Shown here piece by piece: positions 17,397 through 26,090 of a stretch of 64,000 nt of DNA. Numbering within the stretch: position 1 is the first letter of the stretch; every line of letters starts with the position of its first letter. The DNA comes from Terriglobus sp. TAA 43 (GTDB lineage Bacteria; Acidobacteriota; Terriglobia; Terriglobales; Acidobacteriaceae). A program made the translations under genes and the position numbers. The stretch covers positions 1,302,001-1,366,000 of the forward strand of contig NZ_JUGR01000001.1 of assembly GCF_000800015.1 (NCBI RefSeq), written 5' to 3'. The notes beneath the pieces were generated by a model. It searched no databases and was not told where the DNA came from. It saw nothing but the letters and a program-made list of their open reading frames with translations.

Positions 17397-17822
17397 ATGT
17401 ACCCAGAGATTATGGTGATCCCGATGCGCGAGGAACTGACCCGCGCCGGTATTCAGGAAGCGCGCACCAGCGCGGAAGTCGATCAGGCGCTGGCACAGCC
17501 CGGAACCACCATGGTTGTGGTCAACAGCATCTGCGGATGTGCCGCGGGCAAAATGCGCCCGGGCGTACGCATGGCCATGCAGCACGCCACCACCCCGGAT
17601 CACAGCATCACCGTGTTCGCGGGACAGGACCGCGACGCCACAGACAAAGCACGCGGCTACTTCGGTGGTCACCCGCCGACCTCACCCGCCATCGCCATCC
17701 TGCGCGACGGCCAGCTGGTGTACCTGATGCAGCGTTCCGCCATTGAATCGGCCAACGCACCTGCCATCGCGCAGGAGCTGGCACGTGCATTCGATGTGCA
17801 TTGCGCCAAGGCAACCGCGTAA
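17397..17822 (+). CDS. BrxA/BrxB family bacilliredoxin (YphP/YqiW)
   Basis: Small thioredoxin-fold protein of 141 residues with the CGC active site in NSICGCAAGKMRPG. Members remove bacillithiol or similar low-molecular thiols from protein cysteines in the cytoplasm. MYPEIMVIPMREELT, HHSITVFAGQD-like and GHPPTSPAIAIL blocks match the family. The ATG has GGAGG 8 nt upstream. A strong terminator follows, so it is a single-gene unit. The bacterium may use bacillithiol or another thiol; none of its synthesis genes are here. Confidence 0.92.
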   Translation: MYPEIMVIPMREELTRAGIQEARTSAEVDQALAQPGTTMVVVNSICGCAAGKMRPGVRMAMQHATTPDHSITVFAGQDRDATDKARGYFGGHPPTSPAIAILRDGQLVYLMQRSAIESANAPAIAQELARAFDVHCAKATA

Positions 17823-17845
17823 GTTCCGCAGTATAAAGAAGTTCG

Positions 17846-17884
17846 AAAACGGGAAGGCTTCGGCCTTCCTGTTTTCTTTTGCCT
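17846..17884 (+). terminator. Rho-independent terminator of the bacilliredoxin gene
   Basis: Stem GGAAGGC, tetraloop TTCG, GCCTTCC, extended by GAAAAC/GTTTTC and followed by TTTTG. It starts 24 bp after the stop codon. Confidence 0.9.
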
Positions 17885-17917
17885 CACTTTTGTACGTCTG
17901 CTGACGATAAGGCAAGT

Positions 17918-18133
17918 GTGAGCCCGCCGATGTTTCACCCCGTGCCCACATCCGCCGTTCCGGACCGCATCGATTTGCGCTCCTGGCGGCTCGACCAGGT
18001 CGTACGCGGACACGTGCTTGCCGTACTGCACCGCTGCGACGGAAACAAGCTGCGAGCGGCCGAGGTGCTCGGCATCAGCCGCTCAACGCTTTACCGCATG
18101 TTGGACTCATTCTCCGTAATGGTGTCCACCTGA
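17918..18133 (+). CDS. Small Fis-type helix-turn-helix protein
   Basis: About 71 residues, almost only a Fis C-terminal DNA-binding domain: [22 protein letters not shown] then RSTLYRML, as at the end of NtrC-type activators or in Fis. No receiver or AAA+ domain precedes it. Start is GTG 17918 (AAGG 5 nt upstream); ATG 17930 is possible. It sits between a terminator and the DUF885 gene, 49 bp upstream of the latter, and could regulate it, but that is only positional inference. Confidence 0.7.
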   Translation: MSPPMFHPVPTSAVPDRIDLRSWRLDQVVRGHVLAVLHRCDGNKLRAAEVLGISRSTLYRMLDSFSVMVST

Positions 18134-18182
18134 GGACAATCAGGGCCGCAGTGTCAGCGCAGAATCCGCTACACTGCGGCTC

Positions 18183-19982
18183 ATGCGCTTTCTTCTTCCC
18201 CTCGCAGTCGCAGCCCTTTCTGTAACCCTGCCGGTGCAGTCCATCGCACAGGCTCCGCGCGCCGCCGCCACCAGTGTGGCCGAGCGCTCCCGCGCGTTGA
18301 ACCGGCTATTTGATGACTACTGGCAATGGACGCTGAAACAGTCGCCGGAAACAGCCACCTCTGTCGGCGACACCCGCTACAACGATCGCTGGAGTGACTA
18401 CAGCGCCACCGTCTTCAATGCCAGCCTGCAGCACGAAGCGGAACTCATCGCACAACTCGGTGCCATCGATACCACAGGCCTTCCAGAGCAAGAACAGCTC
18501 TCCTCCACGTTGCTGATGAAGCAGTTCATCGATGACCAGGAAGGCGCTCGCTTCAAGCCCTGGGAGACGCCGGTAAACCAGTTCGGCGGCCCCCACCTCT
18601 CCTTCCTGCAAGTCATCAACATGATGCCCTTCACCACCGTGAAGGACTACGACGACTACATCGCCCGTCTGAACGCCATCCCCGCCGTCTTCATGCAGGT
18701 GCAGCAGTCCATGGACGCGGGTGTGCAGGACAGCCGTACCGTACCGCAGATGCTGATGGAGAAGGCGCAGGCGCAGATCCAGAAGATCGCCACTGCCAAG
18801 CCGGAAGAGAGTCCCTTCGCCGGCCCGCTGGCCAAGATGCCCGCCTCCATTTCACCGGCGGATCAGAAGCGCATCCGCAAGGACGCGATGGATGCCATCA
18901 CGCAGAAGGTGTTGCCCAGCTACGACCGCTTCGGCCGCTACCTGAAGGCACAGTACATCCCCAAGTGCCGCACCACGCTGGGCGCATCGGCTCTGCCGGA
19001 TGGCAAGGCCTATTACGAATTCCAGATTCGTACGCTTACGACCACCACCCGCACCGCCGATCAGATTCACCAGCTTGGCCTGGATGAGGTGAAACGCGAT
19101 GAAACCGAAATGCTCGCGATTGCGAAGAAGTACGGCTTCAACGATCTGAAGAGCTTCAACGACCACCTGAAGAATGATCCGAAGCAGCATCCCACTTCTG
19201 CCGAGCAGCTACTCGATGCCTACAAGAAGCCGCTTGCCGCCATGCAGGCGAAGCTTCCGGAACTCTTCGGTCGTCTGCCGAAGGCTCCGCTTGAAGTAAG
19301 GGCCACGCCGGACTTCCGTGCCGCTAACTCCGCCCCCGCCGACTATGAGCAGGGCACGCCCGACGGCAAGCGTCCCGGCGTCTTCAACGCCAACACCTAC
19401 AACTTTGCCAACCGTACCTTCTTCACCACGGAAGCCATCGCGTATCACGAAGGTGTCCCCGGCCATCACCTGCAGATCTCCATCTCGCAGGAGCTGACCG
19501 GTATCCCTGAATTCCGTAAGGAAGGCGGCTACACCGCATACGTGGAGGGCTGGGGTCTGTACGCCGAACACCTGGGCAAGGACGCAGGCTTCTATCAGGA
19601 TCCGCTGAGCGACTATGGTCGTCTGCAGGCTGACATCTGGCGCGCCATACGCCTCGTTGTGGACACAGGCGTACACAGCAAGAACTGGACGCGTCAGCAG
19701 ATGGTTGACTACTTCCACGAGCATTCAGCGGTGGATGAGCCATCGGTGCAGGCTGAAGTCGACCGTTACATCGCATGGCCGGCACAGGCGCTCGCCTACA
19801 AGAGCGGTCAGTTGAAGATTCTTGAATTGCGCGAACGTGCCAAGCAGAAGCTGGGCGCGAAGTTCGACATCCGCAACTTCCATGACGAAGTCCTCGACTC
19901 CGGCGCGCTACCGCTCGACATTCTGGAGAAGCGCGTAGACACATGGATTGCGGCAGGTGGTCCGGCCCAGCCAAAGTCGTAG
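18183..19982 (+). CDS. Secreted DUF885 family protein (metallopeptidase-like)
   Basis: Exported protein of 599 residues (signal MRFLLPLAVAALSVTLPVQS, cleavage at SIAQ). DUF885 proteins are related to zinc peptidases: the AIAYHEGVPGHHLQ motif (about residues 419-432) holds a HExxxGH-like zinc site and the downstream YVEGWGLYAEHLG gives the third ligand. Function is not established; peptidase or carboxypeptidase activity is inferred. It is followed by a strong hairpin at 19991-20034. Confidence 0.88.
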   Translation: MRFLLPLAVAALSVTLPVQSIAQAPRAAATSVAERSRALNRLFDDYWQWTLKQSPETATSVGDTRYNDRWSDYSATVFNASLQHEAELIAQLGAIDTTGLPEQEQLSSTLLMKQFIDDQEGARFKPWETPVNQFGGPHLSFLQVINMMPFTTVKDYDDYIARLNAIPAVFMQVQQSMDAGVQDSRTVPQMLMEKAQAQIQKIATAKPEESPFAGPLAKMPASISPADQKRIRKDAMDAITQKVLPSYDRFGRYLKAQYIPKCRTTLGASALPDGKAYYEFQIRTLTTTTRTADQIHQLGLDEVKRDETEMLAIAKKYGFNDLKSFNDHLKNDPKQHPTSAEQLLDAYKKPLAAMQAKLPELFGRLPKAPLEVRATPDFRAANSAPADYEQGTPDGKRPGVFNANTYNFANRTFFTTEAIAYHEGVPGHHLQISISQELTGIPEFRKEGGYTAYVEGWGLYAEHLGKDAGFYQDPLSDYGRLQADIWRAIRLVVDTGVHSKNWTRQQMVDYFHEHSAVDEPSVQAEVDRYIAWPAQALAYKSGQLKILELRERAKQKLGAKFDIRNFHDEVLDSGALPLDILEKRVDTWIAAGGPAQPKS

Positions 19983-19990
19983 CCCTTATC

Positions 19991-20034
19991 GCAATACCGC
20001 ACTCCGTTGAGTTTTTGACGGAGTGCAGTATTGC
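19991..20034 (+). terminator. Long hairpin after the DUF885 gene
   Basis: GCAATAC and GCACTCCGT pair with ACGGAGTGC and GTATTGC around a loop containing five T. No T-run follows on the plus strand, so it may be a transcript-stabilising or weak terminator hairpin. Confidence 0.6.
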
Positions 20035-20072
20035 CGTTCATCGCGGAATGAAATTGCACGAGGTCAGTCAGC

Positions 20073-20894
20073 ATGAAGCTAGGGATCATTAACAGCGCAT
20101 TCAATCAGGTGGGCATGGATACAGCCACGGGCCTGGAGCACATTGCGCGCATCGGCTTCGACTGCGTCGACATCTTCACAGAGGCAATGACCATAACACC
20201 GGAAGAGAGGCGTCTGATTGCCGATACATGTCAGCGCCGCGACCTTCCGATTGTCTCGCTGCCAGTCGTCGCAACAGGCTTGATTGACTTCAACGATCCT
20301 GTGCGCGATTTCCATGTGGAACGCTGTAAAAAGTTTCTGCAGCTTGCCTCTGACTTCCAGGCGAGAAATATCGTTCTGGTCCTCGGAGAGTACATCTGGC
20401 AGCGTGAGGTAATTCCACCAGAAGACCAATGGCGATGGGCAATTGAGACGTGCCGCATATTGGGTGACGACGCTGGCGCGAAAGGATTAGATATCGCTCT
20501 GGAGCTCGAGCCTTTCCGCTTAAGTCTGCTTAACAACGTGAGCGAGATGGTGCGGTTTCTTACCGAATGCAATCATCCGCACGTTCGCGCCAACATCGAC
20601 ATCAGCCATCTCGTTCTTTCGGACTGCGGACCCGACTCACTTTCGCAATTGCACGGGAAAGCGGTTCACGTTCACATCAGTGATTGCAATGGCATGGTGC
20701 ACGGAGATCTGCCCCCGGGACGCGGCGTGGTGAAGTTTCACCCTTACCTGCAGGCAATCAAGGAGCAGGCCATCGATGGTGCGGTATCCATTGAGCTGGA
20801 GTACTCTCCTGATCCCGCAAACATTGTTGCCTGGGTGGAAGAAGCGTATCGCGAAACAGATCGCCTCATGCGGTTGTGCGACCTACGCTCATAA
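20073..20894 (+). CDS. Sugar phosphate isomerase/epimerase family protein (xylose-isomerase-like TIM barrel)
   Basis: Cytoplasmic TIM-barrel protein of 273 residues. MKLGIINSAF, GFDCVDIF, NIVLVLGEY, IALELEPF (metal glutamate), RANIDISHLVLS (metal aspartate/histidine) and VHVHISDCNG with a late VSIELEY glutamate follow the order of the AP-endonuclease-2-like sugar isomerases. These act as tagatose/psicose 3-epimerases, inosose isomerases and the like; the substrate here is unknown. It has its own leader and convergent neighbour. Confidence 0.87.
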   Translation: MKLGIINSAFNQVGMDTATGLEHIARIGFDCVDIFTEAMTITPEERRLIADTCQRRDLPIVSLPVVATGLIDFNDPVRDFHVERCKKFLQLASDFQARNIVLVLGEYIWQREVIPPEDQWRWAIETCRILGDDAGAKGLDIALELEPFRLSLLNNVSEMVRFLTECNHPHVRANIDISHLVLSDCGPDSLSQLHGKAVHVHISDCNGMVHGDLPPGRGVVKFHPYLQAIKEQAIDGAVSIELEYSPDPANIVAWVEEAYRETDRLMRLCDLRS

Positions 20895-20909
20895 TCCAAG
20901 GTCAGAGCG

Positions 20910-21893
20910 CTAGCGGCCCAGATGAGGCCCGAACCACGCATACTGCCAGCCGGCACTGACGGTGCTGAAATTCGAACCAATCGTTCCGCTCACGCCATTG
21001 CTGTAGGCAATCTTCAAGGAATTTCCCTTTGACAAGGGCAACGATGCAGTCACACCGAGCCGGGAGTTGTTCTGACGCGCCTGCGGTGGGCCATTGTTCA
21101 CGGTTACTTGACCGCCCCCATACCAGGTTGAATCCACGGCAAGCCAGAGTCCGCGGCGAACGGTATAGCTGATGTGTGCCTGAAGGCTCGTAAGAGGAGT
21201 CTGGGTACGAATCGAGTGCCCGGTATAAAAATTGTCGTTCGCAGTGAAGAACCAGGCACCTGCGTACAGATCCAGGTCGAACTTCTTTACGGGCACAGAG
21301 ACACCCAGCTCAGGTTTGAACGCCCAGCGGTTGCTCCCGATATTGATCAGCTTCGTGTTGCCATATTGGCCGGATGGCGCAACGAAGGCCAGACTTGTAC
21401 CGACGATGACACCATGGCTCCCGCGCTGCACAAACTCTCGCGGACTCAACGCCGGACTCCCTTTGATGTTGATGGAAAAGCGTCCCCTCACATCCGCCAG
21501 ACCGGAGCGGCTGACACTCTGCAGACCATTGCCCACCACACCTGACGCGTTACCCCATGCATACGGCAGAGCCGCGGTAAAGAGTGCCTGCCTGCCCAAA
21601 AGACCGAAGGTATGCCCCAGGCCGAGCGCGGGCGAATACAGGGTCGCTCTTGCATCCTGAATCGGAAGACTGGGGTCAAAAGCGACGCCCCCGTTTGACC
21701 TTCCAAACGCCACTCCGACAAAGGAAAGGCCGACCGGCGATGCTGAATAGGCTCGCGGTTCCAAATCCTGCGCTTTAGCCGATATTCCTGCCAACAACAG
21801 CAACGCAGCAAGTGAACATACAGCGGTCAGAAGATGCACGACACCCCGCGTTCTCGTCACAATTGCTCGAAAACATTGCGCGGGGGAGATCAT
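20910..21893 (-). CDS. Outer-membrane beta-barrel protein, transporter-like
   Basis: Exported protein of up to 327 residues with repeated amphipathic strands (ADVRGRFSINIKG, VIVGTSLAFVAPSG, FDLDLYAGAWFF, LQAHISYTVRRGLWLAVDS). The glycine- and tyrosine-rich pattern resembles the phenol-degradation MetA-pathway barrel family, like the protein at 4397-5317. The signal peptide core is LLTAVCSLAALLLLAGIS; a GTG about 18 codons after the annotated ATG is an alternative start. Ligand unknown. Confidence 0.78.
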   Translation of the reverse strand: MISPAQCFRAIVTRTRGVVHLLTAVCSLAALLLLAGISAKAQDLEPRAYSASPVGLSFVGVAFGRSNGGVAFDPSLPIQDARATLYSPALGLGHTFGLLGRQALFTAALPYAWGNASGVVGNGLQSVSRSGLADVRGRFSINIKGSPALSPREFVQRGSHGVIVGTSLAFVAPSGQYGNTKLINIGSNRWAFKPELGVSVPVKKFDLDLYAGAWFFTANDNFYTGHSIRTQTPLTSLQAHISYTVRRGLWLAVDSTWYGGGQVTVNNGPPQARQNNSRLGVTASLPLSKGNSLKIAYSNGVSGTIGSNFSTVSAGWQYAWFGPHLGR

Positions 21894-22099
21894 TCAGTGC
21901 CAGTGTATGCGCAAACCCCTGACCCGTACGGAACCGGCTCAAATTTTAGAAACAGCGCCTGTGACGTCGCCAGCCCCCGGGCGCTCTTCAAATCGCATCC
22001 TGGAAACCTCAAAGACCGCCTCAATGCATACCTAATTTTGTTCGTTTCGTCAGAGACATGTAGAAACGTGACGCAAGATGCGGGAATGGGGAGGATCGT

Positions 22100-22942
22100 T
22101 TGCATAGCGTTCTCAAGGCATGTTTCGCAAGCGCTTTTCTCATCCTCCCTCTTGCGCTCTTAGCCCGCCGGGGCGTGGCCCAAGGGACACCACCGACTCT
22201 TGACGATGTCTTACAAAGGCTGGAAGCGAACCTAAGGCGTTATGACAAAAGTCTGCCCAGTCTCTTTTGCGATGAAACAGTAAATTCCAAACTTGAGCCT
22301 GCTTTCCCTAGACAAGACGCCGCAATTGAATCAGTCTTTCGTTTGAAGCGGACCGCAAACGGCGATGGCACATCTTCTCTGGTGGAGTCGCGTGACGTGA
22401 TCAGGGTCAACGGGAAAGATCCTGCGGACCATAGAGCCGACTTTCCCGTGCAGTTTGATGGTGCATTCGAAGGATCATTCGCTGTTGTCTCGCTGGATCA
22501 GTCACATTGCTTTGAGTACCGCATGAAACGAGTCGATAAGCGGCACCCAACCGAGCCATATGTGATTCGATTCAGCAGTCTCCCTATGCCGAGCCATCCC
22601 TCGAGCTGCCTCCTCAACGAGAAAAGTGATGGGCTTGCGCTGATTGATCCTGCAACGTCTGAAATAACGCATTTGGAAATCAACACGTCCCACCATGTCA
22701 TCCGGCCGGGCAACGAATACGTGACTCCCTACCGAGGAAAACGCACAATCACGATCGACTATTCTCCTGTTTCCTTTGATCGGACAAGTTTCTGGCTTCC
22801 CTCTGTCATCAATCTCAAGGTCATCGGTGGCGAGGGCACATTCAACCAAACCACATGGTCATTTCATAGTGAGTATCGAAACTGCCATCAGTTACAAGTC
22901 AGATCACGCATCTTGACCGAACAGGAAGCCGCAGAGCATTAG
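22100..22942 (+). CDS. Secreted protein of unknown function
   Basis: 280 residues from TTG 22100, which has GGGGAGG just upstream. Signal peptide MHSVLKACFASAFLILPLA is clear. The mature part begins LDDVLQRLEANLRRYDKSLPSLFCDE, a pattern common in secreted acidobacterial proteins, and later has antiparallel-strand-rich segments (TITIDYSPVSFDRTSFWLP, TTWSFHSEYRNCH). Four cysteines may pair in the periplasm. No named domain is recognised. Confidence 0.75.
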   Translation: MHSVLKACFASAFLILPLALLARRGVAQGTPPTLDDVLQRLEANLRRYDKSLPSLFCDETVNSKLEPAFPRQDAAIESVFRLKRTANGDGTSSLVESRDVIRVNGKDPADHRADFPVQFDGAFEGSFAVVSLDQSHCFEYRMKRVDKRHPTEPYVIRFSSLPMPSHPSSCLLNEKSDGLALIDPATSEITHLEINTSHHVIRPGNEYVTPYRGKRTITIDYSPVSFDRTSFWLPSVINLKVIGGEGTFNQTTWSFHSEYRNCHQLQVRSRILTEQEAAEH

Positions 22943-22972
22943 CCGAGGCCAGACACGCCAGCAATCTTCCGG

Positions 22973-23716
22973 CTACAACGTAGCCAGAACCCGGGCGCTC
23001 TTCAGCCGCTCCTCCAGATGCCGCTCCAGCGTGCTCACGGCGAACCGCCGCAACTGCTGCAACGCGGCGCGTGACATCTCTCCTTCTTCGATCAACTGCG
23101 GCAATGGTTCGCGAAAGATCCGCGCTGCCGCTGCAATGGCTTCCGTAGGCAACATCACAGAACCCTGCGGGCGTTTCTCTTCGCTGAACACACCGTCCCG
23201 CAGCGGCGAGTAATACACTGCACGCTTCCGCAGGGACTCACCGCTCAACGCACAGCGCCCAAGGTCCGGCATCCATCCCAGCAAACGCGTGATCCAAAGC
23301 GCAAAGTACGTTGCTGAAACTGCCGTTGTGCCTCGTCGCAACATGGGCGCAACAGTCACCGCCAGGCGAAACACATCATCTTCGGGCGCATGATCCGGCA
23401 ATGCGCCTTCCAGAATCTCTGCCAGAAACGCCAGCCCTGCGGCGCGCGTGTAATCCACCGGCTCTCTCAAGGGTGACCACACAATCTCAAGCCGCTCCAG
23501 CCGCACCACGTCCTGCTTGGGACGCTCCACCCACGCTGCCTGTACCTGCGTCATGGGCTCAAGCGCCCCACCAAATCGTCGGCGAGACTTCATGGCATGC
23601 CGCGCCACGCCGCGCACCACGCCTTGCTCGCGCGTGAAGAACGCAACCATCAGGTCCGCCTCGGCAAACGGCCACGTGCGAAGAACGATCGCCTCGGATT
23701 GATGTGCGGTAGGCAC
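22973..23716 (-). CDS. recO: DNA repair protein RecO
   Basis: Recombination mediator that loads RecA with RecF and RecR. 247 residues. N-terminal OB-fold block EAIVLRTWPFAEADLMVAFFTRE and GVARHAMKSRRRFGGALEPM are typical; the C-terminal helical domain lacks the four zinc cysteines seen in some homologues, with only CALSGE visible. It is the most downstream gene of a long minus-strand series, 73 bp after ferredoxin. Confidence 0.93.
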   Translation of the reverse strand: MPTAHQSEAIVLRTWPFAEADLMVAFFTREQGVVRGVARHAMKSRRRFGGALEPMTQVQAAWVERPKQDVVRLERLEIVWSPLREPVDYTRAAGLAFLAEILEGALPDHAPEDDVFRLAVTVAPMLRRGTTAVSATYFALWITRLLGWMPDLGRCALSGESLRKRAVYYSPLRDGVFSEEKRPQGSVMLPTEAIAAAARIFREPLPQLIEEGEMSRAALQQLRRFAVSTLERHLEERLKSARVLATL

Positions 23717-23789
23717 TCATCTCATTGTGCCGCAAACGCAAGAACGCGCAGCCGAAGCTGCGCGTCCTGAAACCATTTGCAATGAAAGC

Positions 23790-24050
23790 TTAGCGACCGT
23801 AGTGGTCAGCAGCCTTCTGTGCGAAGTCTACCCACTTGTCGGGCAGATCGTCCGCTGCGTAAATCGCGCTCACCGGGCAGACCGGGACGCATGCGCCGCA
23901 ATCGATGCACTCCACCGGATCGATGAAGAGCTGTTCGTTGCCGTCGTAGCCATCCTCGCCCTTCTTGGGGTGAATGCAATCTACCGGGCAGGCATCGGCG
24001 CAGGCCGTGTCCTTCGTTCCGATACAGGGTTCTGCGATGACGTATGCCAT
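23790..24050 (-). CDS. Ferredoxin, 4Fe-4S / 7Fe type
   Basis: 86-residue electron carrier from ATG 24050 (MAYVIAEPC, canonical start). The second cluster motif CIDCGACVPVCP is complete. The first half has C-x7-CADACPVDCIHP, the spacing of seven-iron ferredoxins. FIDPVECID joins the two. A longer frame (24074) adds non-conserved residues. The partner reductase is not in the window. Confidence 0.93.
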   Translation of the reverse strand: MAYVIAEPCIGTKDTACADACPVDCIHPKKGEDGYDGNEQLFIDPVECIDCGACVPVCPVSAIYAADDLPDKWVDFAQKAADHYGR

Positions 24051-24177
24051 GGTGGGTGAATCCTTTCCAAACAACTAAAATGTGGCCCGCGGCTGTTCCC
24101 TCAAACAGGTTATTGGGCTTCGAAAAGATAATAACAGTTGTGGAAATCGGACTTTTGCGGACGGATATCCAACCGAG

Positions 24178-25083
24178 CTATCGTTCCGCCGCGGCAGCCT
24201 CGTCCCGACGCTTCTTAAACTCTTCTGGCGTGGGAATTGGCGACACATTACGCCCCGCGAACATGTCCGCAAATAGCGTACGCATCTCCTTCGCAATCTT
24301 GCCGTTCGTGGCCAACACCTCGTGTGAATCCAGCCGGAATTGCGATCCATCAAACCGCGTAATCTCGCCGCCCGCCTCGGTCACGAGCAGCGAACCCGCC
24401 GCCGTATCCCACGGATTCAGGTTGAACTCCCAGAAGCCTTCCAGGCGACCGCACGCCACATAGGCGAGGTCGACCGCCGCAGCGCCTGCTCGCCGCACGC
24501 CATGCGACCGCAGTGTGAACTCCTGGTAGAAGTGAATGTTCGGGCTCTCATGCCGCTTACGCGAAGGAAAGCCCGTTGCAATCAGAGACTCCTGCAGCAT
24601 CGCCGTCGGCGCAACATGAATCCTGCGGCCATTCAGGTACGCGCCCTTGCCCTTCTCGGCAATAAACAACTCGTCGCGCAGCGGCTCGTAGATCACACCG
24701 GCGACGATCACTCCATCCGCATCCGAAGGCGTTCCGGCAGGCCGATGTTCAAGCCCCATGGACACGCAGAAGTACGGAAATCCATGCGCGAAATTCGTGG
24801 TGCCATCCAGCGGGTCAATGTACCAGCGATACTCGCTGTCCAGTTGCTGTCGCGTTCCCTCTTCGCCAAACACGCCGTGCTGCGGAAACGCCGCTTTGAG
24901 ACGCTCGCCAATCAGCTTTTCACTGGCGCGGTCCGCCTCTGTGACGATGTCCACATCGCCCTTGAACTCGGCTGTCACACCGCGTTCGTAATAGCTCTTC
25001 AGCAATGCTCCTGCTTCACGGGCAATGGCGGCAGCGGGAACGGCAAACGGAAACTGGCTGGCATCAAGTTCTGGCATCGCCAC
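24178..25083 (-). CDS. Inositol monophosphatase family protein
   Basis: Mg-dependent phosphatase of about 301 residues. Metal motifs are FGEEGTRQQ (Glu), WYIDPLDGTTNFAHGFP and WDTAAGSLLVTEAGGEIT. Such proteins hydrolyse inositol-1-phosphate, fructose-1,6-bisphosphate or 3'-phosphoadenosine 5'-phosphate; the exact substrate cannot be told. Start GTG 25083 or ATG 25077, 12-18 bp after the VWA stop codon, so they are probably co-transcribed. Confidence 0.9.
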   Translation of the reverse strand: MAMPELDASQFPFAVPAAAIAREAGALLKSYYERGVTAEFKGDVDIVTEADRASEKLIGERLKAAFPQHGVFGEEGTRQQLDSEYRWYIDPLDGTTNFAHGFPYFCVSMGLEHRPAGTPSDADGVIVAGVIYEPLRDELFIAEKGKGAYLNGRRIHVAPTAMLQESLIATGFPSRKRHESPNIHFYQEFTLRSHGVRRAGAAAVDLAYVACGRLEGFWEFNLNPWDTAAGSLLVTEAGGEITRFDGSQFRLDSHEVLATNGKIAKEMRTLFADMFAGRNVSPIPTPEEFKKRRDEAAAAER

Positions 25084-25094
25084 CAGTCTACGCG

Positions 25095-26045
25095 TCAGCG
25101 AGCGTCTGCGTAGTAGCCGGTCTTGCTGCGCACGCTTAGCGTCTGTGCAGCGGTTGGATCGTTTAGCGTCACACTGATTCTGCGAAGGCTGGAATCGTTT
25201 CCCCGCTTCGGCGAGTAATAGCCGATCAGGTATTGATTTCGCAGATCGTCCGACAGATGCGCGAAGGCCGTCTTCAGGTCTTCCTTCTCCGTCACGTAGA
25301 AGTATTTCCCGCCTGTATCCTCGGCCATCTGGATCAGCGCATGCTCCCCGGCAACATTACGTCCTGCATCCGACAGAATCGGCATGATGATGATCGGATA
25401 GATCGCCGCACCGGCACGCTGCGCCTCTGCAACGGCCTTCTGATAGCCAATCTCTTTGCGAATGGAGTTATCACCGCCATCCGTAATGAGCACCAGAACA
25501 CGCCTGCGCGTGGCATCCGGCTTCGCCTCGGTCAGCCGCTCACTCGCAACGTAGATCGCGTCGTAAAGCGCCGTATCTTCGCCCTTGTTGAGTCGCTTCA
25601 AGCCATCGTCAATGCGTCGCCAGTCATTCGTGTACGACACTACTTCCGTCGAGTCATACGCGAACGAAATCAGATCCATTTCGTCTTCCGGACGAAGCAA
25701 TTGCTGCGCAAACTTCTTTGCCGCATCGCGTTCCGTACGAAACTGCGAGATGACAGAACCAGACGTATCCACCGCCATAACAATGGACAGCGGCGTACTC
25801 GCCTCGCGCTCAAAGATGGCAATCTTTTGCGTGCGCCCGTCTTCTTTCACTGTGAAGTCGTCCTGCGTCAGCCCAGAAACAGGCGCGCCGCGCACATCGG
25901 CCACATTTACAGGCACATTCACCAGCCGCGTCTCCACACGGATTACCGGCGCGTCTTGCGCAAATAAGGGCAAACCGATGAGAAGCAACGCAGGCAGCAG
26001 GCAACGAAGACGCTTCACGAGAGGGAGAACTCCAAGGGCAACCAT
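25095..26045 (-). CDS. Secreted VWA-domain protein (TIGR03436 type)
   Basis: Exported protein of 316 residues. After the signal (RCLLPALLLIGLPLFAQ) comes the acidobacterial VWFA-related block VNVPVNVADVRGAPVSGLTQDDF, then a von Willebrand A domain with MIDAS residues in MAVDTSGSV and VLITDGGDNS. The NQYLIGYYSPKRG segment and a strand-rich tail end the protein. This family is amplified in Acidobacteriota; a role in protein-protein adhesion is presumed, not shown. Confidence 0.9.
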   Translation of the reverse strand: MVALGVLPLVKRLRCLLPALLLIGLPLFAQDAPVIRVETRLVNVPVNVADVRGAPVSGLTQDDFTVKEDGRTQKIAIFEREASTPLSIVMAVDTSGSVISQFRTERDAAKKFAQQLLRPEDEMDLISFAYDSTEVVSYTNDWRRIDDGLKRLNKGEDTALYDAIYVASERLTEAKPDATRRRVLVLITDGGDNSIRKEIGYQKAVAEAQRAGAAIYPIIIMPILSDAGRNVAGEHALIQMAEDTGGKYFYVTEKEDLKTAFAHLSDDLRNQYLIGYYSPKRGNDSSLRRISVTLNDPTAAQTLSVRSKTGYYADAR

Positions 26046-26090
26046 ACACCCTACTTCATTGGACTTTGACGATCTTTCGGCCGTGAGCAG

